A stretch of DNA of 24,677 bases from Clostridiales bacterium (GCA_902363045.1 CABIYX010000041.1:1-24677); one strand, 5' to 3'. Numbered from the stretch's first letter, positions 12,855-20,873 are shown. Made by a program: numbers and translations. The notes: generated from the letters alone by a model not told the origin.

Positions 12855-15530
12855 ATGCGTGATCCCAAACCCTTCGGACTGAACGAGCTGCGGGAGATGT
12901 TCCTGTCTTTCTTTGAGAGCAAGGAGCACCTCCGCCTGCCCAGCTTCTCACTGGTGCCCCAGGATGACGCCTCTCTGCTGCTCATCAACAGCGGCATGGC
13001 GCCCATGAAGCCCTACTTCACCGGCGAGAAGGAGCCCCCCCGCCACCGGGTCTGCACCTGCCAGAAGTGCATCCGTACCGGCGACATTGAAAACATCGGC
13101 AAGACCGCCCGCCACGGCACTTATTTTGAGATGCTGGGAAACTTCTCCTTCGGGGACTACTTCAAGCGGGACGCCATCCACTGGGCCTGGGAATTTTTGA
13201 CCAGCCCGGAGTGGGTGGGCCTGGACCCGGAGCGGCTCTATCCCTCCGTCTTCGCCGGCAATGAGACCACCCCCGCCGACGACGAGGCCTTCCGGATCTG
13301 GAACGAGGAGATCGGCATCCCCGCCCAGCGCATCTTCAAGTTCGGAAAGGAGGACAACTTCTGGGAGCACGGCTCCGGCCCCTGCGGACCCTGCTCCGAG
13401 ATCTACTACGACCGCGGCCCCCAGTACGGCTGCGGCAAGCCCGGCTGCACCGTGGGCTGCGACTGCGACCGCTATATGGAGGTCTGGAACGTGGTGTTCT
13501 CCCAGTTTGACAACGATGGGGAGAACCACTACACTGAACTGAAACAGAAAAACATCGACACCGGCATGGGACTGGAGCGCCTGGCCGCCGTATGCCAGGG
13601 CGTCCCCTCCCTGTTCGATGTGGACACCGTGATGAATATCACCGCCAAGGTCACCGAGATCACCGGTGCCAGCTACGGCCAGAGCCACGCCACTGACGTC
13701 TCCCTCCGGGTCATCACCGACCACATCCGCTCCGCCACCTTCATGATCTGCGACGGCGTCCTCCCCTCCAACGAGGGCCGGGGCTATGTCCTGCGCCGCC
13801 TGCTCCGCCGGGCCGCCCGCCACGGCAAGCTGCTGGGGGTCAATGAGCCCTTCCTGTACAAGGTGTGCGACACCGTCGTCCACGAGAACGAGGGCCACTA
13901 CCCCGAGCTGCGGGAGCGCCAGGACTATATCACCAAGGTCATCCGGGTGGAGGAGGAGAACTTCGCCAAGACCATCGACGGCGGCCTGAAGATTTTCCAC
14001 GATATGCTGGAGGAACACCAGTCTAAGGGAGAAAAGACCTTCTCCGGCGCGGATGCCTTCAAGCTGTACGACACCTACGGCTTCCCCATGGACCTGACCC
14101 TGGAGATGGTGGAGGAGCAGGGCATGGCTCTGGACGAGGCTGAGTTCCACAAGCAGATGGATGAGCAGCGCCGGCGGGCCCGGAAGGCCCGTGAGGCCCT
14201 GGGCGATCTGGGTTGGGCCGGCGTGGAGTTTGGCAAGGAGATCCCCGAGACCCAGTTCGTGGGCTATGACACGCTGACCGTCTCCGACGCCCGGGTCGTG
14301 GCCATTGTGGTGGAAAATGAGCAGGCTGAGGAGCTGATGCCCGGTGTGGAGGCCATTGTCGTGCTGGACAAGACCCCCTTCTACGCCGAGATGGGCGGTC
14401 AGACCGCCGACCACGGCACGCTGTGCGCGGGCGGCGCGGTCTTTCAGGTCACGGATGTGCAGAAGAACAAAGGCGGCAAGTATATGCACTCCGGCAAGCT
14501 GACCGGCGGCGTGCTCAAGCTGGGAGATACGGTCCAGGCCCAGGTGGACGCCGGCCGCCGTCAGGCCATCATGCGCGCCCACTCCGCCACGCACCTGCTG
14601 GACGCCGCCCTGCGCAAGGTCCTGGGCGACCACGTCCACCAGGCCGGCTCCCTGGTGGAGCCCGACCGGCTCCGCTTCGACTTCACCCACTTCTCCGCCC
14701 TGACCGCCGAGGAGCTCTCCCAGGTCAGCGCCATGGTCAACGAGGCCGTCCTGTCCGGCTATGACGTGGTCACCGAGGAGATGCCCATCGAGCAGGCCAA
14801 ACAGCGGGGCGCCATCGCCCTGTTCGGTGAGAAATACGGCGATACCGTCCGGGTGGTGGACATGGGCAAGGGCTACTCTGTGGAGTTCTGCGGCGGCACC
14901 CACCTGGACAACACCGCTAAGGTCGGCGTGTTCCATATCAGCAGCGAGTTCTCCGTGGCCTCCGGAGTGCGCCGCATCGAGGCGACCACCGGCCGGGCCT
15001 CCCTGGCTGTGATGAACCGGAATCAGGAGATGCTGTTCCAGGCAGCCGCCGTCCTGAAGGCCAAGCCCGGCGAGCTGCGGGAGAAGGCGGAGCAGATCAT
15101 GTCCGAGATGAAGAGCCTGAACCACACGCTGGAGAAATTCCGGGCCCGCGAGGCCGCCAACGAGGCCGAGCGCTTCCTCTTCTCCGCCCATGAGGTGGGC
15201 GGTCTGAAGGTGCTCACCGCCACCGTGCCCGACGCCGATGCCGGAAAGCTGCGCAAGATGGGCGACCTGCTCCGGGATAAGGAGCCCAGCGTGGTGGGCG
15301 TGCTGGCCGCTGTCAGCGGGGACAAGATCACCTTCCTGGCTGTCTGCGGCAAGGAGGCCGTCAAGGCCGGTGTAAAGGCGGGCGACATTGTCAAGCAGGT
15401 GTCCGCCATCGCCGGCGGCTCCGGCGGCGGTAAGCCCGACTCCGCCATGGGCGGCGGCAAGGATCCCCTGATGCTGGACAACGCTCTGGCCATGGTGGAC
15501 AACGTCGTCTCCATGAAGCTGGGGCTGTAA
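12855..15530 (+). CDS. alaS: alanine-tRNA ligase
   Basis: An 891-residue class II synthetase that charges tRNA-Ala. The catalytic core opens FFESKEHLRLPS and continues with SLLLINSGMAPMKPYF and RTGDIENIGKTARHGTYFEMLGNFSFGDYFK (read in two parts). The editing domain, which removes mischarged Ser and Gly, has its metal ligands His576 and His580 (HSATHLL) and Cys679 and His683 (CGGTHLD). The C-terminal DHHA1 domain ends GGGKPDSAMGGGKDP. Full length and intact. The start is 12855, with GGAGG 8 bases upstream; the ATG at 12840 lies before that ribosome site. No promoter is evident in the 64-base gap upstream, so control by the Ala T-box 1.3 kb upstream is inferred. tRNA-Ala(GGC) lies 222 bases downstream. 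Confidence 0.98.
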   Translation: MRDPKPFGLNELREMFLSFFESKEHLRLPSFSLVPQDDASLLLINSGMAPMKPYFTGEKEPPRHRVCTCQKCIRTGDIENIGKTARHGTYFEMLGNFSFGDYFKRDAIHWAWEFLTSPEWVGLDPERLYPSVFAGNETTPADDEAFRIWNEEIGIPAQRIFKFGKEDNFWEHGSGPCGPCSEIYYDRGPQYGCGKPGCTVGCDCDRYMEVWNVVFSQFDNDGENHYTELKQKNIDTGMGLERLAAVCQGVPSLFDVDTVMNITAKVTEITGASYGQSHATDVSLRVITDHIRSATFMICDGVLPSNEGRGYVLRRLLRRAARHGKLLGVNEPFLYKVCDTVVHENEGHYPELRERQDYITKVIRVEEENFAKTIDGGLKIFHDMLEEHQSKGEKTFSGADAFKLYDTYGFPMDLTLEMVEEQGMALDEAEFHKQMDEQRRRARKAREALGDLGWAGVEFGKEIPETQFVGYDTLTVSDARVVAIVVENEQAEELMPGVEAIVVLDKTPFYAEMGGQTADHGTLCAGGAVFQVTDVQKNKGGKYMHSGKLTGGVLKLGDTVQAQVDAGRRQAIMRAHSATHLLDAALRKVLGDHVHQAGSLVEPDRLRFDFTHFSALTAEELSQVSAMVNEAVLSGYDVVTEEMPIEQAKQRGAIALFGEKYGDTVRVVDMGKGYSVEFCGGTHLDNTAKVGVFHISSEFSVASGVRRIEATTGRASLAVMNRNQEMLFQAAAVLKAKPGELREKAEQIMSEMKSLNHTLEKFRAREAANEAERFLFSAHEVGGLKVLTATVPDADAGKLRKMGDLLRDKEPSVVGVLAAVSGDKITFLAVCGKEAVKAGVKAGDIVKQVSAIAGGSGGGKPDSAMGGGKDPLMLDNALAMVDNVVSMKLGL

Positions 15531-15608
15531 GAAACAGGACCGGACGCTCCGGCGCGCTTTGCGCCCCCCGAACCGTCCATCTGTGACCATGTCAGATCAC
15601 TTCCGCAA

Positions 15609-15640
15609 GGGCGCGCCGCAAACTGTTTTGCGGCGCGCCC
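15609..15640 (+). terminator. probable alaS terminator hairpin
   Basis: A perfect 14-bp stem (15609-15622/15627-15640) with a 4-base loop. It is followed by CCTCCTTTCGC and then by T6 at 15655-15660, so it is not a textbook terminator, but it is the only strong structure after alaS. Confidence 0.5.
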
Positions 15641-15681
15641 CCTCCTTTCGCAAATTTTTTCAAAAAATACGAAAAATAGGC

Positions 15682-15710
15682 TTGACATTTTCCATCCTCT
15701 CTGTTAAAAT
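15682..15710 (+). promoter_or_regulatory. tRNA-Ala promoter with AT-rich upstream tract
   Basis: A perfect TTGACA (15682-15687), a 17-base spacer and TAAAAT (15705-15710). It is preceded by T6-C-A6 (15655-15667), the same style as at the tRNA-Arg promoter. Confidence 0.78.
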
Positions 15711-15752
15711 AAGCCCTGTTCTTCGCCAGGTTCGCCAGCGAATAACAGTGTC

Positions 15753-15827
<75 letters not shown>

Positions 15828-15828
<1 letters not shown>

Positions 15829-15866
15829 AAAAGAAAGACATGACCGTAGGTCATGTCTTTCTTTTT
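15828..15866 (+). terminator. tRNA-Ala terminator
   Basis: An 18-bp perfect stem (15828-15845/15849-15866) with a GTA loop, beginning at the last base of the tRNA and ending in T5. Confidence 0.9.
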
Positions 15867-15914
15867 GGATTCCGCTCCCGTTGGTCGCTCCACCCTCCGG
15901 TATTTCAAATGTTC

Positions 15915-15933
15915 GGGGCAAGTGAATTGCCCC
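15915..15933. terminator. small hairpin after the MocR-type gene
   Basis: A 7-bp stem GGGGCAA/TTGCCCC with a 5-base loop, about 20 bases past the stop of the minus-strand regulator. No T-run follows, so this is a weak candidate. Confidence 0.35.
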
Positions 15934-15952
15934 TCAGCCAGCCTCCCATCGG

Positions 15953-17347
15953 TCACAGAAGTTCCGCCAGCCGCGTCAGCGCCTCCGGCAGGCGGGCCAG
16001 TTCGATCCCGGGATAGCTGACCACCAGAACATGAGGCTCGCCGCCGCCGTAATCGGACAGGAAGAACAGCCGGATCTGCCGCTCCTCCGCCGCCCGGGCC
16101 AAATCGCGGTCATTCCGATCCGTCTCCAGCCGGAGGAGAAAATGGAGTCCCGCGTCCTCTCCCCGTACCTGGCAGCGCCCGGCCAGGGGACTGCGGGCCA
16201 GGGCGTCCAGCACCTGGTCCCGCCTCCCCCGGTAAAAGCCCCGCATCCGGTTGACATGGGTCTCAAAATACCCCTCGGAGAGGAACCGGGCCAGGGTGTA
16301 CTGCTCTATGGCGGGCACGGTGCAGGAGTAAAACCCCAGCGTCCTCTGGTACCGCTCCAGCAGCGCGGGGGGAAGCACCATATAGCTGATGCGCAGGGAG
16401 GGCGCCAGTGAGCGGGAAAAGGTATTCATATAGATCACCCGGCCCGCCCGGTCGATGCTTTGAAGGGGCGGGATGGGCCGTCCGGTGAAGCGGAACTCAC
16501 TGTCGTAGTCATCCTCGATGAGATACCGCCCCGGCGCCTCCTCCGCCCAGCGCAGAAGGCTCTGCCGCCGGGCGATGGGCATGACCGCGCCGCTGGGAAA
16601 CTGATGGGAGGGGGACAGATGGACCACCTGGACCCCGGCGCGCTCCACCGCCTCCACCGGGACGCCGCCCTCGTCCAGGGCAAGAGGGACGCACCGCGCC
16701 CCGTGGAGCCCATAGACCTTGCCCGCCTTGGGGTACCCCGGGTCCTCCACCCCATAGCTCAGGTCACGCCCCAGCAGCTGGACGATCAGCCCATACAGGT
16801 ACTCCGTCCCAGCCCCCACCACCACCTGCTCCGGCGATACCGTGATCCCCCGGAACTGGTGCAGGCAGCTGGCCACCGCCCGGCGCAGCTCCTCCACTCC
16901 GTTATTGGGGGAGGCGCGCAGAAGCTGCTCCCCCCGGTCGGTGAGCACCCGGCGCATCAGTCTGGCCCAGACGGTGAAGGGAAACCCCTCGGTCCCCGCT
17001 CCGCCGCTGGTCAGGTCCAGCAGCCACTCCCGCCGCGGCTGAGGCAGGGCGCAGGACGGGGCGGAGGGACGGACGGCCTCCGCCGGGCGCGGCCGGTCCC
17101 CGGTCTCCAGGGGGCTGACAAAATAGCCCCGTTTCTCCTCGGCATAGAGATAGCCCTCCGCCACCAGCTGGCTGTATGCGTTCTCCACAGTCGCCACCGC
17201 CACCTCCAGATGGCGGGCCAGAGCCCGCTTGGAGGGGAGCTTCTCCCCCGGCCCCAGGGTCCCGCTCCAAATATCCTCCTTGATACAGCGGCACAGATAG
17301 TCGTACAGGGGCAGACGGCCCCGCCGCTCCATGTCATAGGTCAGCAT
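15953..17347 (-). CDS. MocR/PdxR-type regulator (GntR HTH plus aminotransferase fold), Lys replaced by Arg
   Basis: A 464-residue fusion. Residues about 12-78 form a GntR winged helix (LPLYDYLCRCIKEDI, LPSKRALARHLEVAVATVENAY, GYLYAEEKRGYFV). Residues about 110-460 form a fold-type-I aminotransferase-like domain. MocR proteins normally hold PLP on a Lys in a TFSKxLxPxLR motif and act as sensors; PdxR members control vitamin B6 genes. Here the motif reads NTFSRSLAPSLRISY, so the Schiff-base Lys is Arg312 (codon CGC at 16414-16412). Other cofactor-site features remain, for example EDDYDSEF near 278-285 and HLSPSHQFPSG. The start at 17347 has GGAGG 5 bases upstream. It is divergent from an ECF S component, which it probably regulates. 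Confidence 0.92.
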   Translation of the reverse strand: MLTYDMERRGRLPLYDYLCRCIKEDIWSGTLGPGEKLPSKRALARHLEVAVATVENAYSQLVAEGYLYAEEKRGYFVSPLETGDRPRPAEAVRPSAPSCALPQPRREWLLDLTSGGAGTEGFPFTVWARLMRRVLTDRGEQLLRASPNNGVEELRRAVASCLHQFRGITVSPEQVVVGAGTEYLYGLIVQLLGRDLSYGVEDPGYPKAGKVYGLHGARCVPLALDEGGVPVEAVERAGVQVVHLSPSHQFPSGAVMPIARRQSLLRWAEEAPGRYLIEDDYDSEFRFTGRPIPPLQSIDRAGRVIYMNTFSRSLAPSLRISYMVLPPALLERYQRTLGFYSCTVPAIEQYTLARFLSEGYFETHVNRMRGFYRGRRDQVLDALARSPLAGRCQVRGEDAGLHFLLRLETDRNDRDLARAAEERQIRLFFLSDYGGGEPHVLVVSYPGIELARLPEALTRLAELL

Positions 17348-17367
17348 CGTATCCTCCCCGATCTGGT

Positions 17368-17408
17368 CTGGTAAAAATAGATCAATTTGAACCTTTCTTT
17401 CATACCAG
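17368..17408. promoter_or_regulatory. candidate operator (CTGGTA...TACCAG)
   Basis: The inverted pair CTGGTA (17368-17373) and TACCAG (17403-17408) is separated by 29 bases, and CTGGT also occurs directly to the left. It lies downstream of the regulator's -10 and across the region where a rightward promoter should be. MocR/GntR proteins often use spaced repeats like this. Confidence 0.3.
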
Positions 17409-17413
17409 TTTTG

Positions 17414-17442
17414 ATTAAACTATAAGTCAGGCAGAAATGCAA
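17414..17442 (-). promoter_or_regulatory. promoter of the MocR-type gene
   Basis: On the minus strand TTGCAT (17442-17437), a 17-base spacer and TTTAAT (17419-17414). Confidence 0.5.
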
Positions 17443-17492
17443 GAACTTTTTGATGGTGGTCCGGACCCGCGTCAAAGCAAGGAGTGAAGCAC

Positions 17493-18017
17493 ATGACTGA
17501 CAAAAAACTGCACCGGCTGGTTTTGGCCGCGCTGTTCACCGCCCTGACCACGGTGATGACCATGGTGATCCAGGTCCCCTCCCCCATGCAGGGCTACGTC
17601 AATCTGGGGGACTGCGGCGTACTGCTGTCCGCCTGGGTCCTTGGCCCCGCGTGGGGCGGAGCGGCGGCGGGGATCGGCTCCATGCTGGCCGACCTGCTCT
17701 CCGGCTACGCCCACTACGCCCCGGGCACCCTGGTGATCAAGACCTGTATGGCGGTGGCGGCCGCCCTGATCCTCCGGGCCTTCCAGCGGGGGGACCGCCC
17801 CTCTCTGGCGGGACAGCTGGCCGGGGGCGCGGCGGCCGGGACCATTATGGTGGCGGGCTATTTCGGCTATGCCTGTCTGCTGCTGGGCAAGGGTCTGGCG
17901 GCGGCGGCCTCCATCCCGGGAAATATCGTCCAGGCGGTCTTTGGTCTGGCGGCGGCGGTGGCGGTGATGCAGGTGCTGGTCCGCAGCCGGAGCCTGGCCC
18001 GGGCGCGGAACGCCTGA
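17493..18017 (+). CDS. ECF transporter S component (vitamin uptake, possibly B6)
   Basis: A 174-residue integral membrane protein with about six hydrophobic segments. The marks of the ECF S-component family (PF07155-like) are clear: a short charged start followed by LVLAALFTALTTVMTMVIQV, the substrate-loop YVNLGDCGVLLSAWVLGP, GGAAAGIGSMLADLLSGY, and TLVIKTCMAVAAALIL. S components bind one vitamin and work with the shared energising module EcfA/EcfA'/EcfT, which is not in this window. The neighbouring PdxR-like regulator suggests pyridoxine or a relative, but hydroxymethylpyrimidine or another vitamin is possible. The start is ATG 17493, with AAGGAG 8 bases upstream; an in-frame GTG at 17484 overlaps that site. 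Confidence 0.88.
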   Translation: MTDKKLHRLVLAALFTALTTVMTMVIQVPSPMQGYVNLGDCGVLLSAWVLGPAWGGAAAGIGSMLADLLSGYAHYAPGTLVIKTCMAVAAALILRAFQRGDRPSLAGQLAGGAAAGTIMVAGYFGYACLLLGKGLAAAASIPGNIVQAVFGLAAAVAVMQVLVRSRSLARARNA

Positions 18018-18039
18018 TCCCACTTTTCGATCATAGCGC

Positions 18040-18072
18040 AGAGCCCCGGACCGTTTCCCGGTCCGGGGCTCT
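18040..18072. terminator. terminator between the ECF S gene and the next gene
   Basis: A perfect 14-bp stem (18040-18053/18059-18072) with a 5-base loop. A T4 run follows a few bases later. It separates two convergent genes. Confidence 0.75.
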
Positions 18073-18081
18073 CAGGCGGTT

Positions 18082-18519
18082 TTATTGCCGTTTTGTGCGG
18101 ACAGGCGGCCAGCGGCGGCAGAGGGCGCGGTCTGCCAGCCACATCGCCAGCAGGCAGGCGCTGGATACCAGCGGCTCCACATCCGAGGCGTTCAGCTTGT
18201 CCAGCGGGAGAGCCGTCCCCGCCAGGAACTGGTCCATTCCGGCGTACACCGCTCCATTGATCCAGGAGAACAGGGCCAGAACCGCCAGTTCCACCAGAAG
18301 GAGCGCCAGACGCGGGCCCGTCCCTGCCGGCAGTACGGCCACCGGGAACAGGGTAACCAGCTGTACTGTCACCAGAATCGAGGAGCCAACCACACCCACG
18401 GTAAAGAATAGCTCCCACAGCGGCCACCGGACCAGACAGGCGGCCGCGGCGAGTCCCAGAAGCACCGGCTGTCCCGCCGCCATCAGGCAGAAATACCGCT
18501 CCCACCGAGTCAATTTCAT
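18082..18519 (-). CDS. small integral membrane protein of unknown function
   Basis: A 145-residue protein with about four predicted membrane segments: FCLMAAGQPVLLGLAAAACLV, WELFFTVGVVGSSILVTVQLV plus LFPVAVLP, LALLLVELAVLALFSWI, and SSACLLAMWLADRALC near the C-terminus. The ends are basic. I do not recognise the family. The start at 18519 (MKLTRWERYF) is chosen because GGGGGAG lies upstream; the longer frame runs through the promoter area. A weak promoter, TGGACA (18575-18570), 19-base spacer, TAGAAT (18550-18545), lies just before it, so it is probably a single-gene unit, separate from the secreted-protein genes to its right. Confidence 0.75.
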   Translation of the reverse strand: MKLTRWERYFCLMAAGQPVLLGLAAAACLVRWPLWELFFTVGVVGSSILVTVQLVTLFPVAVLPAGTGPRLALLLVELAVLALFSWINGAVYAGMDQFLAGTALPLDKLNASDVEPLVSSACLLAMWLADRALCRRWPPVRTKRQ

Positions 18520-18616
18520 TCGGTCTCCCCCTTTCCTCGTGTCTATTCTACTGTGTACATCTGAGCAGTTGTCCAGTCCCTGCCCGCAAAATCTGCTCAA
18601 GGGGACGTTCATCCCG

Positions 18617-19429
18617 TCACTTTGAAAACTGCACCGCTTTGATGGAGATGTGCATATCCTCGATAGCCTCATAGTATCCCACCGCTACCAGCAGCTTGGG
18701 GTTGGTAAGCGCGTCGGGCTCCTTCTCGAACTTGACGGTGCGGGTCACCGTCTGCCCCGCAGGGATGTGGGTATGGATCTCGTCGCTGCCCTGATTATAC
18801 GCACGGCCCAGGGTAAACAGCAGGGGATAGCTGTTGTGGTTGGTCACCGTGACGCTGCAATACTCGCCGTTGCCCACCGCCATAGGGACGGCGTTTTCAT
18901 AGCCCTCCTGAGAGGTATAGTCCGTAGGGGCGATGGCGTAAGAAATGCCCTGTTTCATGTCATCGGTGGGGATGGGCTCCACCTCCTGGAAGGGGGCGGC
19001 CACACTGCCGACGGCCTTCAGGGGCAGGTCGGTCAGGCCCGCGGAGGGATTGTCGGTCTCGACCAGAGAACCGCCGCTCCCGGGCTTTCCGTCCCCGGGG
19101 AGGGCGGCGCTGTATCCCAGCTTCACCGTCCTGCTGGCCTGATCCCAGCCCACCGGAGTATCAAGCAGGCGGGACAGATAGGACAGGGGCACATAGGTCG
19201 TGTCGCCCCCGGTTTCGTCTGTATAGGTGATGCTGGACGGGATGGCCTTTCCCGCGTCTGTGCGCAGCTCTTCACCCTGTGCAAACACCTCCTTGCTGTT
19301 CAGCCGGACATTGACCCGGCCAAAGGACACGTTCCCAGTGGCGGCCAGGGCGGTCGTAGCCAGCCCCAGCACCAGGGTGCAGCTTACCACACCGCTGAGA
19401 AAGGAAGTGATCTTTTCCTTCTTCATCAT
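18617..19429 (-). CDS. secreted protein with copper-amine-oxidase-N/stalk-type domain
   Basis: A 270-residue secreted protein. Residues 1-30 are a signal peptide (MMKKEKITSFLSG, then a hydrophobic core ending TTALA) with cleavage near Ala-Ala-Thr. Residues about 32-105 resemble the Cu_amine_oxidN1/stalk domain found in many Clostridial surface proteins (VSFGRVNVRLNSKEV...TYVPLSYLSRLLDTPVGWD...TVKLG). The C-terminal half (about 160-270) is an unrecognised beta-rich domain, with YCSVTVTNHNSYPLLFTLGR and then GQTVTRTVKFE. The start is the first of two adjacent ATGs (19429), with GGAGG 7 bases upstream. It follows the 161-residue secreted protein gene by 72 bases on the same strand, and the two likely form an operon. 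Confidence 0.82.
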   Translation of the reverse strand: MMKKEKITSFLSGVVSCTLVLGLATTALAATGNVSFGRVNVRLNSKEVFAQGEELRTDAGKAIPSSITYTDETGGDTTYVPLSYLSRLLDTPVGWDQASRTVKLGYSAALPGDGKPGSGGSLVETDNPSAGLTDLPLKAVGSVAAPFQEVEPIPTDDMKQGISYAIAPTDYTSQEGYENAVPMAVGNGEYCSVTVTNHNSYPLLFTLGRAYNQGSDEIHTHIPAGQTVTRTVKFEKEPDALTNPKLLVAVGYYEAIEDMHISIKAVQFSK

Positions 19430-19463
19430 TTTGGAACCTCCATCATAAAATATCTGTTTTCCT

Positions 19464-19491
19464 GCGGACCCAGCCGGGTGGCCGGGTCCGC
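19464..19491 (-). terminator. hairpin between two secreted-protein genes
   Basis: GCGGACCC/GGGTCCGC (19464-19471/19484-19491) with extra inner pairing. No T-run follows on the minus strand. It may trim expression of the downstream gene or stabilise the upstream mRNA rather than end transcription. Confidence 0.4.
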
Positions 19492-19501
19492 CGCCGCTCA
19501 A

Positions 19502-19987
19502 TCACCCGATATACTTGTACTGACGGGCAGCAAATTCAAAATACATCACATGATGGTCATAAGAAGATACATTGACCTCAATGTGATTGTCCATTTCACT
19601 GTCATCATTGTTTTGAATCCGATACGTTTTCTGTTCGCCCTGGGGCAGTTTCAGACGGGAGTCGGACACCTCGTTCCCGTCAATGTAAAAGATAGGGACA
19701 AGATCTCCATTCCCCTGGGTGTTATTGATCCATACATTGACGGCATTTCCTTTTCCGCTCACACAATCAAACTCTTCAATAAATTCATCCTTACCCTCGT
19801 ACCAATAGGCCGGGACTAGAACCTTCTCGCGGGCCTTAAACTCCATCGGATTGCCGGGAAGGATCTCAATCGTGTACTCACCGACCTGAATCGTATCAAT
19901 CACAGGATCAGCCGCCGCACTGGCAGAGATGCACAGGGAAAGAGTCATCGCCATCGCAAGGACCACCGACATCAGCTTACGCTTCAT
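19502..19987 (-). CDS. secreted protein of unknown function
   Basis: A 161-residue protein. The N-terminus is a clear signal peptide (MKRKLMSVVLAMAMTLSLC ending SASAAADP), with cleavage probable after ASA or SAA. The mature part is acidic and beta-rich (IQVGEYTIEILPGNPMEF, VWINNTQGNGDLVPIFYIDG, QKTYRIQNNDDSEMDNHIEV). I do not recognise the family. Its codon use is less GC-rich than that of the housekeeping genes in the window. The start at 19987 is preceded by AAAGGATGG about 7 bases away; the longer open frame would begin in a region without signal sequence. It is the first gene of a minus-strand pair, and it is divergent from the sigma-factor gene, an arrangement often seen for ECF-regulated secreted proteins. 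Confidence 0.78.
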   Translation of the reverse strand: MKRKLMSVVLAMAMTLSLCISASAAADPVIDTIQVGEYTIEILPGNPMEFKAREKVLVPAYWYEGKDEFIEEFDCVSGKGNAVNVWINNTQGNGDLVPIFYIDGNEVSDSRLKLPQGEQKTYRIQNNDDSEMDNHIEVNVSSYDHHVMYFEFAARQYKYIG

Positions 19988-20154
19988 GGTTGTACCATCC
20001 TTTCTTTTCAGTGCTTTTGTTTTTGGAGGAACTAAGATCTTTGCGCACCACACCGACCCACTGGAATCACCCCCTAAAATTTGCTTCTACTTATATATGT
20101 CGGGAGGAAGGCGTTTTGTGGCACAGAAAAGAAATATTTTTTCCTGTTTCAGGC

Positions 20155-20183
20155 TTTCCCTTTTTGGAAAGGTGTGCTATGAT
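20155..20183 (+). promoter_or_regulatory. possible promoter overlapping the first ATG of the sigma gene
   Basis: An extended -10, TGC plus TATGAT (20175-20183), with a weak TTTCCC at a 17-base spacing. If used, transcription would start near 20190 and the ATG at 20179 could not be the start codon. Confidence 0.4.
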
Positions 20184-20721
20184 ACAGGCAAACACGGGCA
20201 GAAACGAGGTGAGCCGCAGGTTGGACAGAGACAATGAATGGATCCGCACGCTGTATCTCCAGCTGTATGAAAAGCTGTTCCGGGCGGCCTACCGCCTGAT
20301 GGGCAGTTCGGAGAGCGCGGAGGACCTGGTCCAGCAGACCTTCCTTCTGGCCCTCTTTCAAGGGGAGGCGCTGCGGGCCCACCCGTGTCCGGAGGGCTGG
20401 CTGATGAAGGCCCTGCACAACCTGGCGATGAATGAGCGGCGGCGCGCGGCCCGGCGGCAGGAGGTCCCGCTGGACGCCCTGTTTGACCTGGCGGCGGAAG
20501 GGGACAGCCCGCCGCTGGCGGAGGCCCTGCCCCGGCGGCTCTCCCCCCAGGACCGGGAGGTCCTGCTGTGGCGGTTCGAGCAGGGTCTGGACTACGGCGA
20601 GATCGCCGAACGTCTGGGGATTTCAGAGGCCGGAGGCCGCAGCCGGGTATCCCGGGCCGTCCGGCGGTGCCGGGAGCTCTGGGACGGGGACCCGCGGAGG
20701 TCTGATCCAAAACAGACGTGA
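20179..20721 (+). CDS. ECF-type RNA polymerase sigma factor
   Basis: A 180-residue sigma factor of the group IV (extracytoplasmic function) type. Region 2 is clear (LYEKLFRAAYRLMGSSESAEDLVQQTFLL, read in parts), a short linker follows, and region 4 carries the -35 helix-turn-helix (LSPQDREVLLWRFEQGL, then DYGEIAERLGISEAGGRSRV). It directs polymerase to a small set of promoters, usually for envelope stress or secreted products. The start at 20179 has AAAGG nearby, but a TTG at 20221 has a better GAGGTG site and lies downstream of the possible promoter; that would give a 166-residue protein with a normal ECF N-terminus. The next gene encodes a membrane-anchored protein of anti-sigma-like layout. 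Confidence 0.88.
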   Translation: MIQANTGRNEVSRRLDRDNEWIRTLYLQLYEKLFRAAYRLMGSSESAEDLVQQTFLLALFQGEALRAHPCPEGWLMKALHNLAMNERRRAARRQEVPLDALFDLAAEGDSPPLAEALPRRLSPQDREVLLWRFEQGLDYGEIAERLGISEAGGRSRVSRAVRRCRELWDGDPRRSDPKQT

Positions 20722-20726
20722 GCGTT

Positions 20727-20792
20727 CCAATTTTTGCATCTTCCCACTCTGGGGGCGCAAAAGCCCCGTCCGGGAACGGGGCATAAAATTGG
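20727..20792 (+). terminator. structured terminator region after the sigma gene
   Basis: The inner stem GCCCCGT/ACGGGGC (20763-20769/20776-20782) lies within a wider pairing of CCAATTTTTGC (20727-20737) with GCATAAAATTGG (20781-20792). A T-rich run follows at 20797-20805. It separates the sigma gene from the next gene, which has its own promoter. Confidence 0.55.
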
Positions 20793-20821
20793 GATTTATT
20801 TTTTTGATTTGCCTGCAACAA

Positions 20822-20849
20822 TTTCCCCGGTTCACGACATATCTATAAT
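20822..20849 (+). promoter_or_regulatory. promoter of the DUF4367 gene
   Basis: A perfect TATAAT (20844-20849) with TTTCCC at a 16-base spacing. TTTCCC is the same weak -35 as at the sigma gene. An autoregulated ECF promoter is possible but not shown. Confidence 0.45.
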
Positions 20850-20873
20850 AGAAGGGGAGGAAAGGGGGCAGCT

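Larger units (their letters stand above)
15531..15752. other. alaS 3' region and tRNA-Ala leader
   Basis: No gene is seen in this stretch. It holds a GC-rich hairpin with two arms each containing GGCGCGCC (15609-15622/15627-15640, loop CTGT), probably the alaS terminator although the T-run is some 15 bases further on. After it come the AT-rich tract and the tRNA promoter, listed separately. Confidence 0.6.

Noticed and set aside
12948..15590. 880-codon open frame antisense to alaS
   Set aside because: His/Gly/Val-rich shadow caused by GC-biased third positions in alaS; no ribosome site and no family resemblance.
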